A stretch of 64,000 nucleotides of DNA, taken from contig NZ_BAABHW010000002.1 of the NCBI RefSeq assembly GCF_039542305.1, positions 806,001-870,000 of the forward strand. Direction: 5' to 3'. The stretch is from Roseibacterium beibuensis (GTDB lineage Bacteria > Pseudomonadota > Alphaproteobacteria > Rhodobacterales > Rhodobacteraceae). The translations under genes were made by a program, and so were the position numbers. Shown here in pieces: positions 50,985 to 59,688 of the stretch (position 1 is the first letter of the stretch; each line of letters begins with the position of its first letter). The notes below the pieces were generated by a model. The model was not told where the DNA came from and ran no database searches. It saw only the letters and a list, made by a program, of their open reading frames with translations.

Positions 50985-51473
50985 ATGCCCATTTCCGTCG
51001 GAGACACCCTGCCCGATGCAACGCTCGTTCAGATGGGCGCCGAAGGCCCCGAGCAGGTCCAGTTGAGCGACAAGGTGAAGGGGCGCAAGGTCGTGATCTT
51101 CGCTGTGCCCGGCGCCTTTACCCCGACCTGCCATTCTGCCCATGTCCCCAGCTTCGTGCGCACCAAGGGCGATTTCGAGGCCAAGGGCGTGGACGAGATC
51201 ATCTGCATTTCGGTCAATGACCCGTTCGTCATGGGCGCATGGGGCGAGGCCACCGGCGCGACCCAGGCCGGCATCACGATGCTTGGCGATGCGGAAAGCG
51301 CGTTCACCACGGCCATCGGCATGGATTTCACCGCGCCGCCGGCCGGCCTGATCGCACGCTCGGGCCGCTACGCGATGTATGTCGAGGACGGTGTCGTCAA
51401 GGTGTTCCAGGCCGAGGAGAACCCCGGTGTCTGCGAAACCTCGGGCGGCGAAGCCCTTCTGGCAGCGATCTGA
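50985..51473 (+). CDS. Peroxiredoxin (Prx5-type), first of a tandem pair
   Basis: A 162-residue thioredoxin-fold peroxidase. The peroxidatic cysteine is Cys49 in PGAFTPTCHSAHVP, and a probable resolving cysteine is Cys150. It reduces peroxides using glutaredoxin or thioredoxin. AGGAGA precedes the ATG. The second paralogue starts 8 bases after its stop, so they are co-transcribed. The divergent flavoprotein is a possible but unproven electron source. Confidence 0.9.
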   Translation: MPISVGDTLPDATLVQMGAEGPEQVQLSDKVKGRKVVIFAVPGAFTPTCHSAHVPSFVRTKGDFEAKGVDEIICISVNDPFVMGAWGEATGATQAGITMLGDAESAFTTAIGMDFTAPPAGLIARSGRYAMYVEDGVVKVFQAEENPGVCETSGGEALLAAI

Positions 51474-51481
51474 GGCGCGGC

Positions 51482-51964
51482 ATGGTCGCGATCGGAGACA
51501 GCCTTCCCGACGTGCGCTTCGTTCGGATGAGCCAGAACGGGCCGGAAGAGGTCTCGCTGACAGAGAAGGCAAAGGGCCGTCGCATCATCATCGTGGCGGT
51601 GCCCGGCGCCTTTACGCCCACCTGCGATTCCAAGCACCTGCCAAGTTTCGTGCGCACCAAACCCGAGTTCGACGCCAAGGGCATCGACGAGATCATCTGC
51701 GTCTCGGTGAACGACGCGCATGTGATGCGGCTTTGGGGCGAGACGACGGGCGCGACGGCGGCGGGCATCACCCTTCTGGCCGATGGGGACAGCAGTTTCA
51801 CCCGCGCAATGGGCATGACCTACACCAAGCCCGAGGTCGGGTTCTACGACCGCTCCAAGCGCTATGCACTGGTGGCCGAGGATGGCGTCATCACCCATTT
51901 GCAGGTCGAAAAACCCGGCGAGTGCGCGATCTCGACCGGTGAGGCGCTCCTTGCAGTGATCTGA
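51482..51964 (+). CDS. Peroxiredoxin (Prx5-type), second of a tandem pair
   Basis: A 160-residue paralogue of the preceding gene. The peroxidatic cysteine is Cys48 in PGAFTPTCDSKHLP, with a second Cys148 in KPGECAISTG. Large parts match the first copy (FVRTKPEFDAKG, ISVND/VSVND), so they derive from gene duplication. Divergence around the resolving cysteine hints at a different reductant. A terminator follows. Confidence 0.9.
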   Translation: MVAIGDSLPDVRFVRMSQNGPEEVSLTEKAKGRRIIIVAVPGAFTPTCDSKHLPSFVRTKPEFDAKGIDEIICVSVNDAHVMRLWGETTGATAAGITLLADGDSSFTRAMGMTYTKPEVGFYDRSKRYALVAEDGVITHLQVEKPGECAISTGEALLAVI

Positions 51965-51988
51965 GGCGCGGCGAAGGACAATCGAGAC

Positions 51989-52018
51989 AGGCGGGCCTAT
52001 GTGCCCGCCTTTTCTTGT
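51989..52018 (+). terminator. Rho-independent terminator after the peroxiredoxin pair
   Basis: An 8-bp perfect stem (AGGCGGGC 51989-51996; GCCCGCCT 52003-52010) with a CTATGT loop, followed by TTTCTTGTTT, 25 bases after the second peroxiredoxin stop. Confidence 0.85.
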
Positions 52019-52069
52019 TTGGGGTTGGTATTCGTTGCCAAGCGCCCCGGCGGCCCGCATCTTGTTGCA

Positions 52070-52747
52070 ATGACAACAACCCGCTGCCTGATGGTATCGC
52101 TTTGCCTGTCGGCAGCCGCCCCCGTGCTGGCCGATCCGATGCCATGCCCGGGCGGGTCCATCACCGTCGATGCCGGGTCCGATGCCCTTCGGACAACCCT
52201 GTGCCAGTCTGCCGAAACCCTGCTGGCCGGGTTGGCAGCGTGCCATCTGCCCCAACAGCGCCCCATCAACATCGTGGCGGTGGATGAGGTCGCCCATCCG
52301 TTCGCGACCTGCCTTGCGGCCTTCGATTGCGACTATGATCGGATCAGGTTGGTCGTGCGCGACGACTACACCGGGCTTGTCGCCCCGGATGATCCTTACG
52401 CGAATTTCCCGCCCGACATTCTGCTGCATACGCTGTTGTCGCACGAGTTAACCCACGCCCTGATCGAGCAGAACAGCGCAGGCCGGGAGGTGCCGCTGGT
52501 CGATCACGAATACATGGCCAACGCGCTGGAACTGGAGCAGATGGCGCCGGAATGGCGTCAGGCGATCCTGGACTACGCGATGCTGGAGGAACCGAACGAC
52601 TCGCGTATCGACATCTGGATCTACCGGCTGGAACCGCGCCGCTTCGCCGCCAATGCCTGGCTGCATTTCATCCAACCTGAAAACGGCTGCGACCTGGTCG
52701 GACGGCTCGTCTCGGGCGAAGCTAGCTTCGAAGACGACAAGCCCTGA
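52070..52747 (+). CDS. Secreted HExxH-containing protein (DUF6639-like)
   Basis: A 225-residue protein with a signal peptide (about 1-21). Its HELTH motif at 125-129 has the zinc-peptidase HExxH form, and DHEYMANALELEQMAPE at 145-161 could supply a third ligand. Several cysteines precede it. This resembles DUF6639, whose catalytic activity has not been shown. The ATG at 52070 begins the signal peptide, but no good ribosome-binding site is visible. Confidence 0.65.
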   Translation: MTTTRCLMVSLCLSAAAPVLADPMPCPGGSITVDAGSDALRTTLCQSAETLLAGLAACHLPQQRPINIVAVDEVAHPFATCLAAFDCDYDRIRLVVRDDYTGLVAPDDPYANFPPDILLHTLLSHELTHALIEQNSAGREVPLVDHEYMANALELEQMAPEWRQAILDYAMLEEPNDSRIDIWIYRLEPRRFAANAWLHFIQPENGCDLVGRLVSGEASFEDDKP

Positions 52748-52778
52748 TCCGGATTGGCCACCTGCCCGACATGAAAAA

Positions 52779-52799
52779 CCCGGCACCGAGGGTGCCGGG
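52779..52799 (-). terminator. Rho-independent terminator of the cupin-SDR remnant transcript
   Basis: A 9-bp stem (CCCGGCACC 52779-52787; GGTGCCGGG 52791-52799) with a 3-base loop. On the minus strand it is followed by TTTTTCAT. It ends the transcript 24 bases after the SDR-remnant stop and is oriented for the minus strand. Confidence 0.8.
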
Positions 52800-52822
52800 C
52801 ATCCTGGAAAGGTTGTCAGACG

Positions 52823-52993
52823 TCACCAGCTTTGGGTCGCGGGGCCCAAGGTAAACTCGTTGACCGTGGTATCTTCGGGCATGTCGAGCGCAAAGCTCAC
52901 CACCTTGGCACCCTTGGCCGCGATCTCCTTGGCGGTGGCTTCCCCGATCCCCAAGGAGGCCCCGGTGATGATGACGGTTTTTCCTTCGATCAT
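52823..52993 (-). pseudogene. Internally deleted short-chain dehydrogenase/reductase (SDR) remnant
   Basis: A 56-residue reading frame made of the two ends of an SDR. Residues 1-33 are a proper SDR N-terminus with the NAD(P)-binding TGASLGIGEATA (10-21). Residues 37-56 (DMPEDTTVNEFTLGPATQSW) match the C-terminal tail of SDRs of this class. About 200 residues that should lie between, including the YxxxK catalytic site, are absent, while the frame stays open. It has its own ATG, sits 43 bases after the cupin stop on the same strand, and ends at a terminator. It cannot be an active reductase; it is best called a pseudogene, though a small peptide may be made. Confidence 0.8.
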
Positions 52994-53035
52994 GTTGTTT
53001 CCTTGCGTGATATGGATCGACGCACGGGTCAGGGG

Positions 53036-53431
53036 TCAGGCCCCGTATTGGGCGTCGGTCACGTGTTCCATCCAGTCGACGGCGCGTCCGTCCTGAACTT
53101 CCTGGATCGCCGTATGGGTCATGGCGCTATCCGGCGCGGCGCCGTGCCAGTGCTTTTCACCAGGGGCGAACCAGACGACGTCGCCGGGATGGATTTCCTC
53201 GATTTCACCGCCCCAGCGTTGAACACGGCCCTTGCCGGACAAAACGATCAGCGTTTGCCCGAGCGGGTGGGTATGCCACGCCGTCCGCGCCCCCGGCTGG
53301 AAGGTCACGTTGGCACCTTGCGCGCGTTCTTCATCGACCGGGTTGAACAACCGTTCCAATTCGACCGTGCCGGTAAACCAGTCGGCGGGGCCGGCCATGA
53401 CGGGGCGGGTGTTTGCGCGGAAGATATCCAT
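53036..53431 (-). CDS. Cupin-domain protein
   Basis: A 131-residue cupin with the metal-binding pattern WHTHPLGQTLIVLSG near 51-65 and GDVVWFAPGEKHWHG near 83-97. Small cupins of this type accompany LysR regulators and short-chain dehydrogenases; their reaction is usually unknown. It is divergent from the LysR gene and upstream of the SDR remnant. Confidence 0.87.
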   Translation of the reverse strand: MDIFRANTRPVMAGPADWFTGTVELERLFNPVDEERAQGANVTFQPGARTAWHTHPLGQTLIVLSGKGRVQRWGGEIEEIHPGDVVWFAPGEKHWHGAAPDSAMTHTAIQEVQDGRAVDWMEHVTDAQYGA

Positions 53432-53530
53432 TGGGCGTGTCTCCTGTAGCGGTGTGGTTGGTATGTAGCGGGGCTCGCGCTATTCGATTAGACGATGTAA
53501 ATTGCATGTACTGTTGAGCAGGATTCAAGA
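53432..53530. promoter_or_regulatory. Divergent control region between LysR gene and cupin
   Basis: This 99-base gap is AT-rich near 53491-53515 (ATTCGATTAGACGATGTAAA and following bases) and contains T-N11-A type matches expected for LysR proteins. The exact operator cannot be fixed by eye. GAGACAC-like sequence before the cupin start may be its ribosome-binding site. Confidence 0.45.
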
Positions 53531-54424
53531 ATGGCGCGGGACGAGTTCGGCGAATTGCGGACCTTCATCGTTGTGGCGCAAGCGCGCAGTTTCACCAAGG
53601 CCGCTGCCATTCTGGGCGTGTCGGCCTCGGCGGTCAGCCACACGATCCGCTGCTTGGAAGAGCGCCTTGGCCTGCGCCTGTTGACGCGCACAACGCGCCG
53701 CGTGGCCCCGACCGAGGCGGGCGAGCGCCTGTTCCAATCCGTCGCCCCCCATTTCGAGCAGATCCGCGCCGAGATCGACGCGCTGAGCGAGCTGCGCGAA
53801 AAGCCCGCAGGCCGGATCAGGATCAATTCCGGCATTCATGCCGCCGAAACAATCCTGCGCCCCAAGCTGGCCGAGTTCCTGCCCCACTTTCCCGATGTCA
53901 GCGTCGAGGTTTCGGTCAATGATGCTTTCGTGGATATCGTAGGGGAACGCTTCGATGCTGGCGTCCGGCTGGGCGAGTCCGTCAGCAAGGACATGATCGC
54001 CGTGCGCATCGGGCCGGACTGGCGGTTCCTTGTCGTGGGTACGCCGACCTATTTCGAGGACCACGCCGTGCCCCGGCACCCAAGTGACCTGACCGATCAC
54101 ACCTGCATCAACCTCCGCATGTCCGCGGCAGGCGGCCTTTATGCGTGGGAGTTCGAGAAGGACGGCCATGCCTTGGAGCTGCGCGTGAACGGCCAGCTCA
54201 CCTATGACAGCATCATCCCCGTCCTGAACGCGGCGCTTGACGGGCACGGACTGGCCTTCGTGCCCGAGGATCTTGCACAGCCCCATATCGAAGCGGGCCG
54301 GCTACGCGCGGTTCTGGCCGACTGGTGCCCGCCGATCCAGGGCTATCACCTCTACTATCCGAACCGGCGCCTCGCCTCCCCCGCCTTCTCGCGGTTCCTG
54401 GAGGTCATGAGGCACCGGGGGTGA
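53531..54424 (+). CDS. LysR-family transcriptional regulator
   Basis: A 297-residue LysR regulator: winged helix-turn-helix at about 5-65 (ELRTFIVVAQARSFTKAAAILGVSASAVSHTIRCLE), then an effector-binding domain. Divergent arrangement suggests it controls the cupin-SDR transcript; since the SDR is now a fragment, the regulated pathway may be decaying here. Confidence 0.92.
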   Translation: MARDEFGELRTFIVVAQARSFTKAAAILGVSASAVSHTIRCLEERLGLRLLTRTTRRVAPTEAGERLFQSVAPHFEQIRAEIDALSELREKPAGRIRINSGIHAAETILRPKLAEFLPHFPDVSVEVSVNDAFVDIVGERFDAGVRLGESVSKDMIAVRIGPDWRFLVVGTPTYFEDHAVPRHPSDLTDHTCINLRMSAAGGLYAWEFEKDGHALELRVNGQLTYDSIIPVLNAALDGHGLAFVPEDLAQPHIEAGRLRAVLADWCPPIQGYHLYYPNRRLASPAFSRFLEVMRHRG

Positions 54425-54428
54425 CCGA

Positions 54429-55313
54429 TCACTCGGCCGCGTTTGCTGCGGCCAGCCGGATTGGCGCGTTGTCATGCACGACAGTGCGGGTCGGGAACGG
54501 AATGCCGATGCCACCCGCGTCCAGCGCCTCTTTCACGGCGCGTTTCATGTCGGCCTGGTAGGCGAAGTAATCGCCGGAATCGACCCAGGCGCGGACGAGG
54601 AAATCGACCGAGCTGTCGCCCAGGTTGTTCACCTGCACGAAAGGTTCGGGGTCCGAATGGGTGCGGCCATCGGCGATCAGCGTTTCGCGGATGATCCGCT
54701 CGGCCTCGGCCAGGTTCGAGTCGTAGCTGACCCCGAAATACCATTCGGCGCGACGGGTCGGATAGACCGAGTAATTCTTGATCTCATTGCCCCAGACCTC
54801 GGAATTCGGGATCAGGATCTGCACGTTTTCCAGCGAGGCAAGCTCGGTCATGTTCAGCGTGATGGATTTCACAGTGCCCATTTGATCCCCCACCTCGACG
54901 AAATCGCCGACCTTGATGGGACGGAAGATGATCAGCATGATCCCCGCCGCAAGGTTCGACAGCGTCCCTTGCAGCGCGAGGCCAATGGCGACACCGGCGG
55001 CACCGATCGCCGCCACGAGGGACGTGGTGCGCACGCCGAAGGTGTTCAGGATGAAAAGCGCCGCGAAAGCCAGGATGATGTAGCGCGCGGTATTGGCGAG
55101 AAAGCCGAGAAGCGTATCATCCAACTGCTTGTGCTTCGAGGCCAGCCCCTCGATCCGGCGGCGAACCCATCCGGACACGGTGAAGGCCGCCAGAAGCAGC
55201 ACGATCGCCAAGACGACATCGCCCAAAAGCGAGGCCAGGAACTCGACCGTGAACAGATCACCGATGGTGACGTCATTGGCGATCTCGGTGGACAGAATGC
55301 TTTCCAAATCCAT
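54429..55313 (-). CDS. mscS: Small-conductance mechanosensitive channel (MscS family)
   Basis: A 294-residue channel with helices near 25-50, 65-85 and the pore helix around 88-115, which contains the GAAGVAIGLALQGTLSNLAAG motif. The beta domain and C-terminal alpha-beta domain follow. MscS opens in response to membrane tension. It converges with the LysR gene with 4 bases between stops. A second mechanosensitive channel (mscL) is also in this window but far away. Confidence 0.92.
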   Translation of the reverse strand: MDLESILSTEIANDVTIGDLFTVEFLASLLGDVVLAIVLLLAAFTVSGWVRRRIEGLASKHKQLDDTLLGFLANTARYIILAFAALFILNTFGVRTTSLVAAIGAAGVAIGLALQGTLSNLAAGIMLIIFRPIKVGDFVEVGDQMGTVKSITLNMTELASLENVQILIPNSEVWGNEIKNYSVYPTRRAEWYFGVSYDSNLAEAERIIRETLIADGRTHSDPEPFVQVNNLGDSSVDFLVRAWVDSGDYFAYQADMKRAVKEALDAGGIGIPFPTRTVVHDNAPIRLAAANAAE

Positions 55314-55375
55314 GCAATACCTCTTTGGGCGCCGCTCGCACGGCGCTGGTTGGTCAGTCTTTCAGATCGAAAAGA

Positions 55376-55684
55376 TCAGGCGCCGCGTGCGAAACGGTCC
55401 ATCTTGGAGGCAAGCGCGACGTCGAGGTTTGAAATCCCGTCGACGTCATGGGTGGTCAGCGTCACCTCGACGGTCTTGTAGACATTGAACCACTCGGGGT
55501 GGTGGTTCATGTGCTCGGCCACCAGAGCCACGCGGGTCATCCAGCCGAAGGCATCGTTGAAATCGTCGAACTCGAAACGCTTGGTGATGGCATCCCGGTT
55601 CTCGGCTTCGCGCCATCCCTCCTTGGCCAAGGCAGCCAGCGCATTTGCGCGGCCTTCCCCGGTCAGTTTCTGCGGCGTGGTCAT
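55376..55684 (-). CDS. phhB: 4a-hydroxytetrahydrobiopterin (pterin-4a-carbinolamine) dehydratase
   Basis: A 102-residue protein with the PCD signature MNHHPEWFNVY near 59-69 and RFEFDDFNDAFGWM, which recycles the pterin cofactor of aromatic amino acid hydroxylases. phhA is not in the window, and in bacteria without it the protein may have another role. The ATG at 55684 overlaps the stop of the FemAB-like gene by 4 bases. Confidence 0.92.
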   Translation of the reverse strand: MTTPQKLTGEGRANALAALAKEGWREAENRDAITKRFEFDDFNDAFGWMTRVALVAEHMNHHPEWFNVYKTVEVTLTTHDVDGISNLDVALASKMDRFARGA

Positions 55685-56871
55685 TCCTGTTCCTCCACAT
55701 GCGCCTTCTTGAACGGACCGTAGGTGGTCAGCACCTCGATCTCTTCGTCGACCGCCTCGCGTTCGGCCTGCAGAAAGCGCGCGATAGCCTCGGCAAAGCC
55801 TTGGTCGCGCACCCAGTGCAGCGAATGGGTGGTCACCGGCATATAACCCCGGGCCAGCTTGTGGGTTCCCTGCGCCCCGGCCTCGACCGTTTTCAGGCCC
55901 TGTTCGATCGCGAAATCCATGGCCTGATAGTAGCACAGCTCGAAATGCAGGCAGGGGTGATCCTCGATGCAGCCCCAGTACCGGCCATAGAGCGCCTCGC
56001 GCCCGATGAAGTTCAGCGCACCGGCGACGGGCCGCCCCTCTCGCATCGCCAGGACCAGCAGCATGTCGTCGCGCAAAGTGTCATGGGCCACGTCGAAGAA
56101 GCGGCGCGTCAGGTAAGGCGTGCCCCATTTCCGCGCGCCGGTATCCTGGTAGAAGGCCCAGAAGCTGTCCCAATGCTCGGGCCGGATCTGATCCCCGGTC
56201 AGCGCGACGATCTCGCCGCCGAAATCCCGCGCCCGCTGGCGTTCCTTGCGGATGTTCTTGCGCTTGCGCGAACTGAGCGAGCCGAGGAAGTCATCGAACG
56301 TGTCGTACCAGTGGTTTTCCCAATGGAACTGCTGGCTCCAGCGGCGCATCAGGCCCATACGGTCGCCATCCTGCGCCTCCCCCTCGGTGCAGAAGGTGAT
56401 GTGCAGCGAACTGAGGTCATGCTCGGCCGCCAGTTGAACCGCCCCCTGCACCAGCGCGGCGCGGCCCGTTTCCTCCCAGCCCGGTTTGGTCAGCAGGCGG
56501 CGCCCTGTCGCCGGGGTGAAGGGCACGGCCATTTGCAGCTTGGGGTAATAGCGCCCGCCGGCACGCTCATAGGCATGGGCCCAGTTGTGGTCGAAGATAT
56601 ACTCGCCCTGGCTATGCCCCTTGGCATAGAGGGGAGCCGTGGCGATGGCCTCTCCATCCGCGCGCGCTACGAGGTGGTGCGGCTCCCACCCGCTGCCGGG
56701 GCCGACCGAGCGAGAGGTTTCAAGCGCCGACAGGAACCGGTGTGTCGTGAACGGGTCCAAGGGGCGGCCCCCATCCGCGGCCTCGGGGCATGCGCAGCCA
56801 TCCCATTCGGCAGGGTCGATCTGGGCGAGTGTCGATAGAACCTCGATCTCGATGGTGGTGCTGCCGTCCAA
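55681..56871 (-). CDS. FemAB/GNAT-like acyltransferase family protein (DUF482)
   Basis: A 396-residue protein of the FemAB-like/DUF482 family: WEPHHLVARADGEAIATAPLYAKGHSQGEYIFDHNWAHAYER and AGAQGTHKLARGYMPV are recognisable. These GNAT-fold proteins were linked to peptidoglycan or aminoacyl transfer, but substrates are unproven. The start appears to be TTG at 56871, 7 bases from GGAG, since the first downstream ATG is well inside the conserved region. It is coupled to the pterin dehydratase gene. Confidence 0.83.
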   Translation of the reverse strand: MDGSTTIEIEVLSTLAQIDPAEWDGCACPEAADGGRPLDPFTTHRFLSALETSRSVGPGSGWEPHHLVARADGEAIATAPLYAKGHSQGEYIFDHNWAHAYERAGGRYYPKLQMAVPFTPATGRRLLTKPGWEETGRAALVQGAVQLAAEHDLSSLHITFCTEGEAQDGDRMGLMRRWSQQFHWENHWYDTFDDFLGSLSSRKRKNIRKERQRARDFGGEIVALTGDQIRPEHWDSFWAFYQDTGARKWGTPYLTRRFFDVAHDTLRDDMLLVLAMREGRPVAGALNFIGREALYGRYWGCIEDHPCLHFELCYYQAMDFAIEQGLKTVEAGAQGTHKLARGYMPVTTHSLHWVRDQGFAEAIARFLQAEREAVDEEIEVLTTYGPFKKAHVEEQE

Positions 56872-56958
56872 GGTCGCTCTCCGGCATCAGTGCTTGCACG
56901 TCGCTCAAGATGGGGCCGAGGGCGCACCGGTCAATTCACCTTTGCGCGCGAGGGCGAT

Positions 56959-57723
56959 TCAGGCCGGGATCGGCGGCACGTAGCCCTCGAAGGTGATGTT
57001 GTCGGCGACGCGGCGCGCCTCGGATTCGACCTGCGGGCTGGTCACCGTCCAGCACAGGATCGGCGTGCCCTGCGCCTTCAACTCGGTCACGCGGGGAGAG
57101 CCGAGGTCCGTCCAGTCATGGCTGATGAACCGAGCCCCGACCTGCCCGTAAGCCCGGATGGAACGCAGCGCGTTGCAATGCTCGGCGCTCAGATGCGGCC
57201 ATTTCGACGGGATGAAGCCGCAAGTGACCAGGCCACGCGGCACGTCCGGGGCGATCTCGCGCATCACGCCGATCATGTAGGGGTTGAAGCTCATCACCGC
57301 GGCGGGCCCCGTGTACGCCGCCAGCTCCCGCGACACGGCGCGTTCCAATGCCCCGTCATCGGCCCCGACACCGCCCGACTGGTCTTTCAACTCGATCAGC
57401 AGCGGCACCTGTCCATCGACGACCTCCAACACCTGGCGCAGCGTCGGGATGCAATCCTCGGAATCGGTCAGGCGCAGATCGCACAGCTCCCGCGCGGGAC
57501 GGTCGCGCACGGGGCCGGTCGCATGGGTCAGGCGGTCGAGCGTGTGGTCGTGAAACACCATCGCCTGCCCATCCGACGACAGTTGGATGTCGATCTCGAT
57601 CCCGTAGCCCGCGCGCATGGCCCTGCGGATCGCCGCCATGCTGTTCTCGGGGATGCCCTGCCCCATGTCGTGCAGGGCGCGGTGCGCGATGGGGGCTTGC
57701 AGGAACTCGGGCGGCAGGGTCAT
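56959..57723 (-). CDS. Glycerophosphodiester phosphodiesterase family protein
   Basis: A 254-residue GDPD-type enzyme. The conserved AHRALHDMGQGIPENSMAA (about 13-31) with His-Arg and Glu, and EIDIQLSSDGQAMVFHDHTLDRLT with the metal-binding Glu, Asp and catalytic His, are present. It splits glycerophosphodiesters to glycerol-3-phosphate and alcohol. It follows the RidA gene by 4 bases on the same strand. Confidence 0.9.
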   Translation of the reverse strand: MTLPPEFLQAPIAHRALHDMGQGIPENSMAAIRRAMRAGYGIEIDIQLSSDGQAMVFHDHTLDRLTHATGPVRDRPARELCDLRLTDSEDCIPTLRQVLEVVDGQVPLLIELKDQSGGVGADDGALERAVSRELAAYTGPAAVMSFNPYMIGVMREIAPDVPRGLVTCGFIPSKWPHLSAEHCNALRSIRAYGQVGARFISHDWTDLGSPRVTELKAQGTPILCWTVTSPQVESEARRVADNITFEGYVPPIPA

Positions 57724-57727
57724 CGGT

Positions 57728-58195
57728 TCAACTCCGGATCTGGAAGATCCCCTCGATCTCGACCGCGACACCGAACGGGAGCGATGCGGCGCTGACGGCC
57801 GAACGCGCGTGCCGTCCCTTGTCGCCCAGGGCCTCGACCAGGAAATCCGAAGCCCCGTTCACGACGGCGGGCTGTTCGCCGAAATCGGGCGTGGAATTGA
57901 CGAAGCCGGTCAGCTTCACCACCCGTTCCAGCCGGTCGATATCCCCGCCGCAGGCTGCCTTGACCTGCGCCAGCAGCGAGATCGCGCAATGCCGCGCGGC
58001 TGCTGCGGCCGTGGCCGTATCCATGTCCTGGCCCAGCTTGCCCTTGATCATCTCGCCATCTGCCATCGAGATCTGCCCCGAGACATAGACGGTATCGCCC
58101 ACCACCACGTAGGGCACGTAATTGGCAGCCGGGGCCGGTGCGTCGGGCAGGGTAACGCCCAGCTCTGCAAGGCGTGCTTCGATCTCTCCGCTCAT
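57728..58195 (-). CDS. RidA family protein
   Basis: A 155-residue YjgF/RidA-like protein with VYVSGQISMADGEMIKGKLG near 41-60 and the C-terminal EIEGIFQIRS. It is longer than the canonical 128-residue RidA and belongs to the Rid subgroup whose members lack, or alter, the arginine that deaminates imines; I did not locate the canonical Arg with certainty. The ATG at 58195 follows GGAGAG. The GDPD gene lies 4 bases downstream. Confidence 0.85.
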   Translation of the reverse strand: MSGEIEARLAELGVTLPDAPAPAANYVPYVVVGDTVYVSGQISMADGEMIKGKLGQDMDTATAAAAARHCAISLLAQVKAACGGDIDRLERVVKLTGFVNSTPDFGEQPAVVNGASDFLVEALGDKGRHARSAVSAASLPFGVAVEIEGIFQIRS

Positions 58196-58329
58196 GGATG
58201 GTCTCTCCGAGTTTCTGGGCGCCGTCGGGCGCGCCGCTTCGTTGTCCGGCGCGAGGCTAGCGATGCGCCGGGGAAAGGAAAAGGGCACGCGGCCCATGTC
58301 GTCCAAGTTTCATCGAACCGCCAAGCGGA

Positions 58330-59688
58330 TCAGCTTTCGCGGAACGCCCGGCTGAAATAGTCGGTCAGAGGCTCCAGCAGATAATCCAGCGGGGTCCGGT
58401 CGGCGGTCCGGATAAAGGCCTGCACCGGCATGCCGGGAATCAACCGCCGGTCACCCAAAAGCGCAAGCTGATCTTCCGGCATGATGATTTCTGCCCTGTA
58501 AAAACTGGTCCCGGTGTCATCGTCGAGGAAAGCATCGGCGGAAATCAGCGTCACTTCGCCGGTCAGGTCGGGCATGTCGCGTTGCGGAAAGGCCGGGAAA
58601 AGCAGGCTGACCGGTTGGCCGATATAGATCTGGTCGATGTCGATGGCCGGCACCTGTACCGACATGACCAGCGGGCGGTCGTCGGGCACGATGTAGCCCA
58701 GCTCATCCGCGGGGCGCACCACCGCACGGTCTCCGAAAACGGCAAGCCCGAAGATCGCGCCGCTGACGGGGGCGCGCAGGTCCAACTCCTGGAGGTTTCG
58801 CTCCAGTGCCGCGACCTCCTCGGCCAGTTCCTGCTCCGAGGCCCGGATTTCGCGCAGTTCCGAGATCGCTTCTTCGCGGCGATCGGAAATGCGTTGCAGG
58901 ATCGCCAGTTCGATCTCGGTCCGGCGCTCGGCGGTCTCGGCCCGGCTTGCCTCGATCTCGGCCAACTGCCCCCGGATGCGCGCCGAGTCACGCTGCAATT
59001 GCAACACCGGCGCGCTGCGCCCGACGCCCCGGTCCAGCGCATCCTGCTGGCGGGCGAGATCCTGTTCGATGATGAGCAACTGCTCGGTCAGGGCGACCTC
59101 CTGCGCGTTCAACCCCTCGATCTGCAGATCGATCTGGTTGCGCCGCTGGGACAGCTGGTTCACCTGGCTTTCCAGGGTCTCGGCCCGCGCATCGAACAGG
59201 TTGCGCTGCCCTTCGAGGAAATCCGCGATCTCGGGGTCGGCCTCGGCATCGGCCAGAAGCGCCGGGGAAAAGGTGATGCTGTCCGCCCCGTCGCGCTCGG
59301 CTTCAAGTCGGGCACGGCGCGCGCGCAACTCGGCCAGACGGTCGCGCGCCACGATCAGGTCGGTCTGCAAATCCGCCGGGTCAAGGCGCAGGATCAGGTC
59401 GCCCGCCTCGACCAGGTGCCCTTCCTCGACGAAAAGCTCGGCCACCAGCCCGCCATCGGGGTGCTGCAATGGCTGGCGATTGCGGTCGACCTCGATCTGG
59501 CCCGCCGCGATCACTGCCCCGGCAAGGCGAGAACTCACCGCCCAGCCGAACACGCCCGCGATCAGTACACCTACAGCAAGAAAGCCGATCAGCATCGGCC
59601 CACGCACGGACCATGCCGGGCGAGGGCGCGCCGGCGCGACCGGGTGCGGCATGCCACGGTCGTCGGGGCGGGCGTCGGGCCCGGTCAT
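58330..59688 (-). CDS. HlyD-family type I secretion periplasmic adaptor
   Basis: A 452-residue membrane fusion protein: one N-terminal membrane helix (about 33-55), a long coiled coil (about 95-280), and beta-barrel/lipoyl domains. It links an inner-membrane ABC exporter to an outer-membrane TolC channel. The start overlaps the ABC gene stop by 4 bases. No RTX substrate is next to it. Confidence 0.9.
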   Translation of the reverse strand: MTGPDARPDDRGMPHPVAPARPRPAWSVRGPMLIGFLAVGVLIAGVFGWAVSSRLAGAVIAAGQIEVDRNRQPLQHPDGGLVAELFVEEGHLVEAGDLILRLDPADLQTDLIVARDRLAELRARRARLEAERDGADSITFSPALLADAEADPEIADFLEGQRNLFDARAETLESQVNQLSQRRNQIDLQIEGLNAQEVALTEQLLIIEQDLARQQDALDRGVGRSAPVLQLQRDSARIRGQLAEIEASRAETAERRTEIELAILQRISDRREEAISELREIRASEQELAEEVAALERNLQELDLRAPVSGAIFGLAVFGDRAVVRPADELGYIVPDDRPLVMSVQVPAIDIDQIYIGQPVSLLFPAFPQRDMPDLTGEVTLISADAFLDDDTGTSFYRAEIIMPEDQLALLGDRRLIPGMPVQAFIRTADRTPLDYLLEPLTDYFSRAFRES

